A stretch of 64,000 bases of DNA. Origin: CAWAYH01 sp963786195. Its GTDB lineage: Bacteria > Acidobacteriota > Vicinamibacteria > Vicinamibacterales > 2-12-FULL-66-21. The DNA is taken from assembly GCA_963786195.1 (NCBI GenBank), contig CAWAYH010000005.1, positions 208,241-272,240 on the forward strand, read 5' to 3'. Within the stretch, counting starts at the first letter, position 1. The number at the start of each line of letters is the position of its first letter. The translations under genes and the position numbers were made by a program. Positions 29,629-37,211 of the stretch are shown one piece after another. The notes under the pieces are model-generated. The model was given only the letters and a program-made list of their open reading frames with translations. It was not told where the DNA came from and searched no databases.

Positions 29629-30534
29629 ATGCGTGTTCTGCGACATCGTAGGCAAGGGATTACGAACGCTGATGGGCGATACCGGTTCGATGGCGTGGCA
29701 CCCGGACGTTATCGCGTGCAACTGCTGCGTATCGGTTTCCGACCGGTGCTGTCAGACCCCGTGCAAGTCGCGGCCGGCGAGACTGTACAGCTCGAGCTCC
29801 GCGTGGCTTCGCAGCCACTGATGCTGCCGCCGGTCACGGTCACCGTCACAGCGGACGTCTGCGTGCCGGCCAAGACACTTAAGGAACACCCACAGCTCCA
29901 GACGCTCTGGCAACAAGCGCGAGATGGCGCGTCGGTGCGCACGGAGCTCATGGCACGATTCCGCTACCACGTGTTGGCGCATGAGGAGTCATACGAACTG
30001 AAAGCCGACGGTCCCACCGCGCCGGGCACGATCGATCAGCCCTCCGTCAGCGACCCCAAGTGGGCAGTCAAGAACGCCGCGCGCAACCGGGAGCAGCGGC
30101 TCTCTCGCGGCTACTACGGTCCTCGCAAGGGCTCGCTCGACGGGTTTTACGTGCCAAACGAGTTGGACGTTTTGCACGAGGACTTCCTGAAGACGCACTG
30201 CTTCGTCCCGGCGGCCGCGCGTGGCGTGGGTGAGGTGGGACTGCGTTTCCGGCCACTTGGCACGCGCCGGAACTTCCTCGACATTCTCGGCACGATCTGG
30301 CTCGACTCGGCGACGTATCGCGCGCGACGGCTCGAGCTCGAGTACGTGGACTTCGACGAGTCGCGCGGGACCGTCCGCGTAGACTTCGCCGACGTCCCGG
30401 TCGCCGGCGGCACGCTGCGGATGCCCGTCGGCGGGGCGTTCGCGATGCGGCCGTCGCGAAAGAATCCCACCAAGCGCACCGAGGGGAAGTTCACGTTCAC
30501 GTACTCGGGCTTCGAGGAGGTGCCGCCGCGTTAG
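29629..30534 (+). CDS. Carboxypeptidase-regulatory-like (CnaB-type) beta-domain protein, 5'-truncated
   Basis: The N-terminus begins inside a CarboxypepD_reg-like domain (NADGRYRFDGVAPGRYRVQL), lacking the first strands and the signal peptide that such proteins carry. It continues with ~190 residues found in secreted or outer-membrane-associated proteins of Gemmatimonadota/Acidobacteriota, rich in beta strands and ending FTFTYSGFEEVPPR. The gene looks like the 3' remainder of an exported protein, and may not be functional. No catalytic motif was recognised. Confidence 0.55.
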   Translation: MRVLRHRRQGITNADGRYRFDGVAPGRYRVQLLRIGFRPVLSDPVQVAAGETVQLELRVASQPLMLPPVTVTVTADVCVPAKTLKEHPQLQTLWQQARDGASVRTELMARFRYHVLAHEESYELKADGPTAPGTIDQPSVSDPKWAVKNAARNREQRLSRGYYGPRKGSLDGFYVPNELDVLHEDFLKTHCFVPAAARGVGEVGLRFRPLGTRRNFLDILGTIWLDSATYRARRLELEYVDFDESRGTVRVDFADVPVAGGTLRMPVGGAFAMRPSRKNPTKRTEGKFTFTYSGFEEVPPR

Positions 30535-30566
30535 GTTCACGCGATGCCCTGCTGGTTGTCGCGCTC

Positions 30567-30665
30567 TAACGAGGAGTTGAAGCCGACGGCGGGTTATGGA
30601 AGCGGCTGGCTCGCTGGGCTCGCCTGCCGCACACAGGTGTGCACTCCGGCACGGTGTTGGGTGGG
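30567..30665 (+). repeat. Degenerate attC-like (integron recombination site) sequence
   Basis: CTCTAACGAGGAGTTGAAGC followed by CGACGGCGG resembles the 5' part of attC sites (RYYYAAC core and L-box region). A GTTRRRY-type core, GTTGGGT, occurs about 90 bp later (30657-30663). Between them are several self-complementary GC words. The two cores pair only 5 of 7, so the assignment is tentative. It separates the truncated CnaB gene from the cupin gene. Confidence 0.3.
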
Positions 30666-30738
30666 AAGCAGTTGCCTCCCACCCTCGAACGCCGGCGGGT
30701 TGGCCCTGAACGCCGGGCTGCTCAGATATCTTGGGCGT

Positions 30739-31115
30739 ATGGAACGCCCTCGGAAGACGGAGATCGTAGAACATCATGGCCAGTACCTCTTCCTCCCGGA
30801 GAACTCTTCGAGTTGGACGGCCTAGTCACGCCAGCCGCGCAAGGCATTGCGAGCCGGGTCCTCGCGCGGACAAAAGCGGGCAACATCACCCTCTTTGCAT
30901 TCGACGCGGATGAAGAATTGTCAGAGCACACCGCGCCGTTCGACGCGCTCGTACTGACACTGTCTGGCGCGCTTGTTCTCACGATTGGCGGTCGTGAGGT
31001 CCGCGCAACACCGCAATCAATTGTGCTCATGCCGGCGAACGTCCCTCATGCCGTGCGCGCCTCTAAACCGTCGCGCATGATCCTGATCATGCTGCGCGAG
31101 CAGGCCGGCGGGTAA
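30739..31115 (+). CDS. Small cupin-domain protein, one frameshift
   Basis: Starting MERPRKTEIVEHHGQY, the frame changes near 30800 and continues to TAA 31115. The single cupin fold is seen in EHTAPFDALVLTLSGALVLTIGG and ATPQSIVLMPANVPHAV. One motif-1 His (SEHTAPF) and the motif-2 His (VPHAV) are present. At ~125 residues this is the size of one-domain cupins that sense or modify small molecules. It is the last gene before the attR-like repeat. Confidence 0.75.
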
Positions 31116-31201
31116 TTTGATGCGTGTCCTGAGGCGCCGGGTGGCGGTACGTGCTTGTCGACGCCAAGGCGCGCTGGAGGGGCATTTCGACGAAGCCTGA
31201 C

Positions 31202-31245
31202 GCCTTCTAAGCCGAGGGTCGCAGGTTCGATACCTGCCGGGCGCG
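31202..31245 (+). repeat. attR-like copy of the 44-bp tRNA-Arg 3'-half repeat
   Basis: Identical to 25643-25686, but the 5' half of a tRNA is absent upstream, so it is not a tRNA gene. It marks the distal end of a 5,559-bp segment. Flanking bases differ from those of the other copy on both sides. Confidence 0.85.
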
Positions 31246-31267
31246 GCAGTAGCTACAGCACTCGTCA

Positions 31268-31990
31268 TCAGCCCGATTGATCTGGAGGCCTTTCCAACAC
31301 GATGATGGTCTCATCGTCCTCTGGCACGCTTCCTCCACGAAACGCACTGACCGCCTCAACGAGCTGCAGACCGAACGTTTCCGCCGAAATCGGGTCCAGC
31401 GCTCGGGCCAGCGTCATGAGATCGTTTCGACCCAGCTCTTTGCCCGCAGGGTTGGTGGCTTCGGAGACCCCGTCGGAATACAGCACGATGAGGTCGCCGG
31501 GTTCCGGTTTGACGATTATCCGGTCGTAGGAGACGTTCGGCAGCAGGCCGAGTGGAGTGCCCCTGACGCCCGCGCCCTCCTCTGGACGATGCGGTTCGAA
31601 CCAGGCCCATTCATCACGATTTGACCGGTACCAGAACGCAGGAGGATGGCCGGCATTCGTCATCACGAGGAGCCCCCTGCGGCCGTGGAAGCCGGCGGCC
31701 ACCATCGTGGCGTAGTGGACCCCACCGAGTTCCGTCACGACTGCCTCATTGAGATCCCGCATGAGATTTGTCTGCTCGAGGGCCGTGAGATACTTTTCCA
31801 TCAATTCCCGAAGCTTGGCACTGAGCGACGCGACGGCGCTTCCGTGGCCGCTCACATCAGCAAGGGCGATGCGAGAGACGATACAGCTGGGACAAACGGA
31901 GACGTAATGGACGTCGCCCCCGGCCTCACCAGACCCGAACGGCATGGAGTGGACCCAGACCCTCAAGCCTGGCACATCTGCGACGCTCGA
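31268..31990 (-). CDS. SpoIIE-type PP2C serine/threonine phosphatase
   Basis: The phosphatase core is clear: GSGEAGGDVHYVSV, ALADVSGHGSAVASLSAKL (metal-binding Asp and Gly), TNAGHPPAFWYRS, and PGDLIVLYSDGVSEATN. These are motifs of SpoIIE/RsbU enzymes that dephosphorylate anti-sigma antagonists. The open frame extends to 32311, but residues before about 31,990 are the antisense of the HAD gene, so the true start is uncertain (near LRVWVHSMPFG). No partner (anti-sigma factor) gene is adjacent. Confidence 0.75.
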   Translation of the reverse strand, partial: SSVADVPGLRVWVHSMPFGSGEAGGDVHYVSVCPSCIVSRIALADVSGHGSAVASLSAKLRELMEKYLTALEQTNLMRDLNEAVVTELGGVHYATMVAAGFHGRRGLLVMTNAGHPPAFWYRSNRDEWAWFEPHRPEEGAGVRGTPLGLLPNVSYDRIIVKPEPGDLIVLYSDGVSEATNPAGKELGRNDLMTLARALDPISAETFGLQLVEAVSAFRGGSVPEDDETIIVLERPPDQSG

Positions 31991-32537
31991 GGTCTCCTGG
32001 TTACTGGCCCATGTCTCGGCGCACTTCAAACGATATGGAACTGGCACAATCGCCAGCTTACTCCCCTTCGACAGGACGCCAGAGGACGAGCGCCTCATCC
32101 ATTGCCTCAACTCGTTCCGGGTGATGACGGCCGATGAAGCCGCCCAGATACATGACGGGGTCGCCGCTCTCATCAGCACGCTGGTACGTCGCGGCGTCGG
32201 CTTGGCCGTCATCAGCAATGGTTTTGAGGAAGATGGGCTCGGGTGGTCACTGTGTTCACTGGCGGCCGAAATCCGGTGCACCGCTATCTCGTGCAGGGAG
32301 GGCATCGCCAAACCCGACGCGGAGATTGACCGACGAGCAGCACGTCGGTTGGGCGCTGACCCGGCAACAACCGTGTATATCGGCGATGGGGATGATGACG
32401 AACTCGCCGGGGCCGCGAGTGCCGGCCTTCACGCATACCGAGCTGCCTGGTTCGTCCGCCAGTCGCCCCAGAACGCGGCGACTTGGCCGCAGTTGACAGA
32501 CCCGAAGGACGTTCTGAACCTTGTAGCGGCCGGCTAA
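31944..32537 (+). CDS. HAD-superfamily hydrolase, N-terminally truncated remnant
   Basis: The C-terminal HAD motifs are present: GLAVISNGFEEDG (motif II-like), GIAKPDAEI (motif III Lys region) and TVYIGDGDDDELAGAASAGL (motif IV). The N-terminal DxDGT nucleophile motif is missing, and the ATG overlaps the 5' end of the antisense phosphatase gene. It therefore looks like a 5'-truncated gene whose upstream part was lost at a recombination point near 31.95 kb. It is unlikely to be catalytically active as it stands. Confidence 0.6.
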   Translation: MEWTQTLKPGTSATLEVSWLLAHVSAHFKRYGTGTIASLLPFDRTPEDERLIHCLNSFRVMTADEAAQIHDGVAALISTLVRRGVGLAVISNGFEEDGLGWSLCSLAAEIRCTAISCREGIAKPDAEIDRRAARRLGADPATTVYIGDGDDDELAGAASAGLHAYRAAWFVRQSPQNAATWPQLTDPKDVLNLVAAG

Positions 32538-32640
32538 TGCGATTCACCTCTTGGCGTGGCCGGCAGTTTTCTGATCGATGTCGAGGGCTCGCCAAGTGAC
32601 CTGGCGGCGCGGAAGGGTGAGCGGCCTGGCGTCAGACACA

Positions 32641-33522
32641 ATGACTTTCGTCGATCGACTCTGGCGTCGCCTCCCCGTCGTCGTGCGCGCGGTTGTCATC
32701 GGCGTGGCTGCCGCCGCCGCGGGCACCGTGCCGTGGGCCGTGCTGGTATCGGCGAACACCAGGTACCACTCGGCGCTGCCGTGGGCCGTCCCGCTCATGG
32801 CGATCTACCTGTGGTTGTATTGGCGCTATTTTGTGCGGGGAACAGGATGGCCGCAGTCGACAGCCGACGCGCGCCGGATGAATGCCCGTGCCAACGCACT
32901 ACCGGAGGAAAGCTGGGGACCGGCCCTGCTGGCGGGACTGCTCGGCCTCGTCAGCGTCCTGCTCCTTCAGGGAGTATTGAGCCGACTCGTCGCGCTCCCC
33001 CAGCAACGAGATCTCGATGTGTCGCGATACCCGGTTATCACGGTTCTGATGTGGTTCGTGATGAGTGCGGTCGTCGCCGGCGTCGTTGAGGAGACATCCT
33101 TCCGTGGTTACCTGCAGAGGCCGATTGAGCGCCGGCACGGGCCGATCGTCGCGATTCTGGTAACCGGCAGCCTGTTTGGGTTGGCGCATTTTGCGCACCC
33201 GGAGGTCGGCGTCGTGCTGCTGCCGTTCTACCTGGCCGTGGCCGCGGTGTACGGCGCCCTGGCCTACGTCACAGATTCCACAGTGCCCGGCATGGTCCTC
33301 CATGCCGGCGGGAACATGTTCAGCGCCTTCGACCTCTTTACGCGCGGGCGGTCCGAGTGGCAGCTGTCGCGCGAAGTCCAGCCGCTCATTTGGGAAACCG
33401 GGCCCGATGCGGCGTTCTGGGGCAATGTGGCGGCTCTCGTGATCATGACCGCTCTGACGATGTGGGCGTACTCGACGCTTGCGCGCGGTACGCGCAAGGC
33501 TCGAGCATCGAATGCTGCCTGA
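32641..33522 (+). CDS. CPBP-family intramembrane metalloprotease (CAAX protease-like)
   Basis: ATG 32641 is the most likely start (MTFVDRLWRRLPVVVRAVV); an earlier ATG at 32578 adds 21 non-family residues. About eight helices are present. The catalytic set is VVEETSFRGYLQ (EExxxR), FGLAHFAHPE (H of motif 2) and MVLHAGGNMF (motif 3 HxxxN/D). CPBP proteases cleave inside membranes; bacterial ones are often linked to bacteriocin self-immunity or protein processing. The frame is intact. Confidence 0.88.
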   Translation: MTFVDRLWRRLPVVVRAVVIGVAAAAAGTVPWAVLVSANTRYHSALPWAVPLMAIYLWLYWRYFVRGTGWPQSTADARRMNARANALPEESWGPALLAGLLGLVSVLLLQGVLSRLVALPQQRDLDVSRYPVITVLMWFVMSAVVAGVVEETSFRGYLQRPIERRHGPIVAILVTGSLFGLAHFAHPEVGVVLLPFYLAVAAVYGALAYVTDSTVPGMVLHAGGNMFSAFDLFTRGRSEWQLSREVQPLIWETGPDAAFWGNVAALVIMTALTMWAYSTLARGTRKARASNAA

Positions 33523-33533
33523 CAAACGAATGG

Positions 33534-33662
33534 ACCCGAATTCCCACGAGGCCCTCCTTCGGCGGCGGGAGGTCGCACTGCAAGACTCTGTGCACCGACC
33601 AGACGTTTCTTGCCTACCTGCAGCAGGTGTTTGCGCAGGGCGGGTCGGCGCGGGCCGCCTAG
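33534..33662 (+). pseudogene. Short 3' gene remnant, family not recognised
   Basis: A 43-codon open stretch with coding-like composition (GRSHCKTLCTDQTFLAYLQQ, ending GGSARAA) lies between the CPBP and TIR genes with no start or ribosome site of its own. It is most simply the tail of a lost gene. The rest of this 192-bp gap shows nothing else. Confidence 0.3.
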
Positions 33663-33714
33663 CGGGGCTGACTCTGCGTGAATACCCGATAAAATACGGT
33701 GGTCGGAGAAACGG

Positions 33715-34644
33715 ATGGACAAGCCTCGCATCTTCCTCGGCTCCTCAGGAATGCAAGAGAAGCTCGTGCAGGCGCTGACACGCGGTCTCGAAGACGTCGC
33801 GCATGTAGATCCCTGGACGACATCCTTCAATCCTGGGACCACCACACTGGCCCGCCTCCTCGAGCTTACGCATGAAGTCGACTTCGCCGCGTTCGTGTTC
33901 GCCCGGGACGACTGGACGACAACCAGCCTGCCCGCATCCCCTTCCACGGATTCCGGTCAGGCTTCTCCGCGAGACAATGTCGTCTTCGAAGCCGGCCTTT
34001 TCGGTGGAGTCCTCGGAATGCGCCGAACCTTCATCCTCCATGCGAGCGGCTCGAAGCTTCCGAGCGATCTCCTCGGGCTCACGTGCATACGGTACGACGA
34101 AGCGACGACCCCTTCCGAGATGAGAGTCGTCAACCAGAAGCTTCGGAAGGCGATCGAGAACGAGGGCCGCGTCGCACGCATCGAAGGCCTGTGGTGGCAG
34201 TTCTCCCTGACGGAGCGCGGCCCTCACGAGCCTTCCGCCGTGAGCCTCATTCGAATCTCGCGAGACCGCGACGGCGCGCTGGAGCTACGCGGCCGCTCTT
34301 GGCAAGAGGATGGCAGGCTGTCAGCGAGATACTGGTGCGAAGCGTCGAAGGAGAGGAAGGAACCTTCGGGCGTCTTCTATTATTGGAAGGGAGAACGGCC
34401 TCGGGATTCGAACGCACCGCAGCTGGACGGGACGGGAGAAATCCTGCTGGAGTCCGCCGATCGCGCGTCCGGATACTTCACGACTCGTTCGGACGCGCCC
34501 GCGAGCGTGAACGCGCGGACGGCCGGTGTTTACTGGCGCGCCGATCCAGAGGACCTGAGCATCCTGGACGGAAGCGACGATCGGCAACGCGCGGAGTTGA
34601 TCGCTGAGCGGCTGAGGCGTTGGAAGTCCATCACGAACGCCTGA
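33715..34644 (+). CDS. Orphan TIR-like (CAP12/Pycsar type) NADase effector with C-terminal beta-barrel-like sensor domain
   Basis: Residues ~5-130 match the predicted nucleotide-binding TIR-like fold used by anti-phage effectors: RIFLGSSGMQEKLVQAL at strand 1, DFAAFVFARDDW, and NVVFEAGLFGGVLGMRRTFI, whose Glu is the expected NAD-cleaving residue. Residues ~155-290 are beta-rich (GLWWQFSL, GRSWQEDGRLSARYW, GVFYYWKGERP, ASGYFTTRSD, AGVYWRADPED), a pattern like the cyclic-nucleotide-binding beta-barrel of Cap15-type CBASS effectors. No cyclase gene lies next to it. Inferred role: abortive-infection NADase triggered by a bound ligand. The TIR call is fairly firm; the sensor call is tentative. Confidence 0.75.
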   Translation: MDKPRIFLGSSGMQEKLVQALTRGLEDVAHVDPWTTSFNPGTTTLARLLELTHEVDFAAFVFARDDWTTTSLPASPSTDSGQASPRDNVVFEAGLFGGVLGMRRTFILHASGSKLPSDLLGLTCIRYDEATTPSEMRVVNQKLRKAIENEGRVARIEGLWWQFSLTERGPHEPSAVSLIRISRDRDGALELRGRSWQEDGRLSARYWCEASKERKEPSGVFYYWKGERPRDSNAPQLDGTGEILLESADRASGYFTTRSDAPASVNARTAGVYWRADPEDLSILDGSDDRQRAELIAERLRRWKSITNA

Positions 34645-34717
34645 GATCAGCGATCTGCGTTTTTCCTCATGGGGAATTCACAATCAGGTTGCCACCGTCG
34701 GCGCGACCGACGAGTAC

Positions 34718-34740
34718 TAGTTCCTTGTTGGGAAGGACTA
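34718..34740. terminator. Hairpin between convergent TIR and AraC genes
   Basis: TAGTTCCTT pairs with AAGGACTA across a GTTGGG loop, with one bulged T. It lies in the 129-bp gap between convergent stops (34644 and 34774), so a bidirectional terminator is likely. No U-tract is present. Confidence 0.4.
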
Positions 34741-34773
34741 CGTCCCCTCCGGTGCAGGAAAACAGGATCAGGC

Positions 34774-35697
34774 TCACAAGCGCCTGCCTGACCCACCAGT
34801 TCTTTGCGCAAGGGCGCTGTCGATTGCGCATCGTCTCGGGGCGGTCGCGAGCGCTCGATACGTCGAGGGTGTCGCGCCAAACATCTGCCGGAAGACCCTG
34901 CTGTAGTGGGATGGACCGGCGAACCCGTGGTTCGTGGCGACCTCCGCGATGGCGGCATCCGACTCACCGAGCGGCGTCAGGCTCGCCAGCAGGCGCAGGT
35001 GCAGGTGGTGTTTCGCCAGGGTGCGGCCGGTGACCTTTCGGAAAACGCGGCTCAGATGAAAAAGGGAAACGCCTGCCTCGCGGCCGATCGTCCGAAACGT
35101 GACGCGGCCTGTGGTCATCCCGGTGACGACAGCGCTGGCGCGGTCCGCGATCTCACGTTCATCACGGGTGATGGCAGTCTGACGCGCTGCGCGCTGGCCT
35201 TGATACGCGCGCGACAGCACGCGGTCTAACGCGTCAAACACCGCTTCGACAACTTCCAGTTCGCCCGGCGGCTCCTTCGAGACGAGACGATGAAACAGCG
35301 TCCTTTGGACGACGTACGCGTGGCTCTCCGTCGGCCCATGCGTGAACCGGAACGGCGACGGCCGCTCGGCGACGACCGGATCGTACCGGCGCACGACGTC
35401 CCGCAAATCGGCGTCACCGATCTGGTACCAGTGGGTCCGGTCGCCTCGCGGATCCAAAGCCTGTCGCGAGAATTCCTCCCCGTCGTTGTGATACTCGACG
35501 ACGCTGGGATCGGACACGTACCGCCGCGACCGCCCCGACTGAATCCACACACTCTGGCACGGGAAGACGAATCGATGTCCCCGAACATACGACGGAGTGC
35601 TGAACGATGGGTGATCAGCCGCACAGTGAACGTAGCCCACCGTGACCAGCGAGTTCACGAAGATCTCTCGATCGGTGTTGGTCGGCGGCGCAGCCAT
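34774..35697 (-). CDS. AraC-family transcriptional regulator
   Basis: The ~307-residue protein ends with two helix-turn-helix units of the AraC/XylS type: VTFRTIGREAGVSLFHLSRV with FRKVTGRTL, and AIAEVATNHGFAGPSHYSRV with FRQMFGATPSTYR. The N-terminal ~180 residues form a cysteine-poor, beta-rich sensing region with no named match. ATG 35697 overlaps the TGA of the upstream DinB-fold gene by one base (TGATG), so the two are co-translated. A GTG three bases earlier is an alternative start. Its target is unknown, perhaps its own operon. Confidence 0.87.
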   Translation of the reverse strand: MAAPPTNTDREIFVNSLVTVGYVHCAADHPSFSTPSYVRGHRFVFPCQSVWIQSGRSRRYVSDPSVVEYHNDGEEFSRQALDPRGDRTHWYQIGDADLRDVVRRYDPVVAERPSPFRFTHGPTESHAYVVQRTLFHRLVSKEPPGELEVVEAVFDALDRVLSRAYQGQRAARQTAITRDEREIADRASAVVTGMTTGRVTFRTIGREAGVSLFHLSRVFRKVTGRTLAKHHLHLRLLASLTPLGESDAAIAEVATNHGFAGPSHYSRVFRQMFGATPSTYRALATAPRRCAIDSALAQRTGGSGRRL

Positions 35698-36282
35698 CAC
35701 CCGGCTCGCGTGTCGATGACATCGATCGGAATCTCTGGCTTCTGCGCACTTGGCGTAAACGTGGACATTGCCGCGATGCCGTCGAGAATTCTTTGAATTT
35801 GAGCGACGTGGTTCTTATCGTGTCCGGCTTCCAGCCGAATGAGGCTGCGCGCCGTTTCTGTTCCCCATTCCTCGTGTCGCCCGGCATTCTCCAGCAGCGG
35901 TCGGGCCACGTGTCTCAGCATCCGCAAAGTGCCTAGTCGAAACGCGCCGAACAGTTCGGCGGGACGTGTGCGCGTCCCATGACCCGTACGCGAGGGTCGA
36001 TGCCCACGCGTCTGGATCGAAGGCCTGCAGGTGTGTGCCGTTGCTCGTGAAAATCATTCGGAGTCTGAAGCCGAAGACGAGCTCAGAATCCGCCAGATGC
36101 GCCACGATTTCGCTGATTGACCACTTGTCCGGGCTGAGTCTGTTCGACAGCGCGTGTGCGTCAACACCCGTGATGAGCGACTTGATGAGAGATGGCGTCC
36201 GCTCGAGGATAGCGGTCGGCTCTTCGTCGCCGACGAGATCCTCGAGTGTCGTGCAATACGCTTGAATGTCTGATGAGTTCAT
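35697..36282 (-). CDS. DinB-fold (DinB_2 / damage-inducible four-helix) protein, one frameshift
   Basis: MNSSDIQAYCTTLEDLVGDE opens the protein and WSISEIVAHLADSELVFGFR carries the characteristic W-S--E---H--D-E motif with a metal-binding His. After a frameshift near 35950, ELFGAFRLGTLRMLRHV and RLEAGHDKNHVAQIQRIL supply the second and third His positions of the four-helix DinB/YfiT fold. Such proteins act as thiol-dependent transferases or metal-binding stress proteins. It is coupled to the AraC regulator gene downstream. Confidence 0.8.
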
Positions 36283-36375
36283 TGGCACGGTCTGTTCAGT
36301 CTAGCGCGTCAGGCGAACGCTCGCGGCGGAGCTCTCGAAAAAGAAAAGCAAGATTGTGACAATCGATTGGCACAA

Positions 36376-37011
36376 CTAAGGCTGGTTACGCTTCGCCGGT
36401 CGTGAGGACTTCGGCTTCGGTCGGAAGCCGGCCCTCTCCATGCGCTCAGCGCGGGACAGATTGCGGGCCATGTTCTCGATGATGTCCCGAAGGTACCTCG
36501 CACGGGTCTCCGGCCGCTTGGCGCCGGCCAGGCGGTAGAGAACACCTTTCCGCCGGCTCGCGCTGTAAGACGCCCAGTGGCGGCTGGCCTCCGGGTTGGC
36601 CTTGATCGCCTTCTCCAAATCCGGCGGGATGATCTGTTCCTCGATGTGTTTCCAGGCGTCCCAGGCGCCCGAGTTCTTCGCCGCCTTGACCACGGCGAGG
36701 CCAGCAGGCGTCATCAACCCGGCAGCCAGTAGTTTTTCGACGCGTGTTTTGTTCGACGCGGACCAGGCGCTCTTCAGCTTCCGTGGGGTGAACACCTGCA
36801 TGTAGAAGGTATCGTCAATCGGATTGATCTTGTTGTCGATCCATCCGAAGCAGAGCGCCTCTTCAACGGCGTCGTTGTAGGTCAGTGACGGGAGTCCGGA
36901 GTGCTTCTTGGCGTAGACGAGCCACACACCGGTAGATGTTTTGTGGTTGTTCTGGAGCCAGTCCCGCCAGGCCTTGCGGGATTTCGGCCGAACTCGAGGA
37001 AGCTCGCCCAT
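36376..37011 (-). CDS. YdeI/OmpD-associated family protein
   Basis: The 211-residue protein has the full YdeI pattern: an N-terminal WLQNNHKTSTGVWLVYAKK, then NDAVEEALCFGWIDNKINP, FTPRKLKSAWSASNKTRVEK, a PPDLEKAI---PEA--HW---S-S-RK block and a basic, disordered tail. Members are cytoplasmic, and a few are linked to antimicrobial-peptide or bacteriocin protection, but the biochemical role is unknown. The frame is intact and no operon partner is evident. Confidence 0.88.
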   Translation of the reverse strand: MGELPRVRPKSRKAWRDWLQNNHKTSTGVWLVYAKKHSGLPSLTYNDAVEEALCFGWIDNKINPIDDTFYMQVFTPRKLKSAWSASNKTRVEKLLAAGLMTPAGLAVVKAAKNSGAWDAWKHIEEQIIPPDLEKAIKANPEASRHWASYSASRRKGVLYRLAGAKRPETRARYLRDIIENMARNLSRAERMERAGFRPKPKSSRPAKRNQP

Positions 37012-37211
37012 GGCTGTATTGCCAGAGATTTCTCCTGTTCAGCCGCCCCCTGTTCACCACTCGACAGCCCTTCCAGCGGAGCCGTTTCCACGCACGACGC
37101 CATTCCGATGTTCGCGAGCGAAGAAATAGTGTCCGGAATCGAACGCAATTACCACGCGACGCGCGAAATCATGGGACTTAGCCACGGCATGCAACGTGCG
37201 ACGCTTGCGAC

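Noticed and set aside
25687..31201. A hidden integrase in the tRNA-bounded segment
   Set aside because: No frame on either strand shows the R-H-R-Y pattern of tyrosine recombinases or a serine recombinase domain, even allowing for frameshifts.
31202..31245. A second tRNA-Arg gene
   Set aside because: Only the 3' half is present; upstream bases cannot form an acceptor or D-arm, so it is an integration footprint rather than a tRNA.
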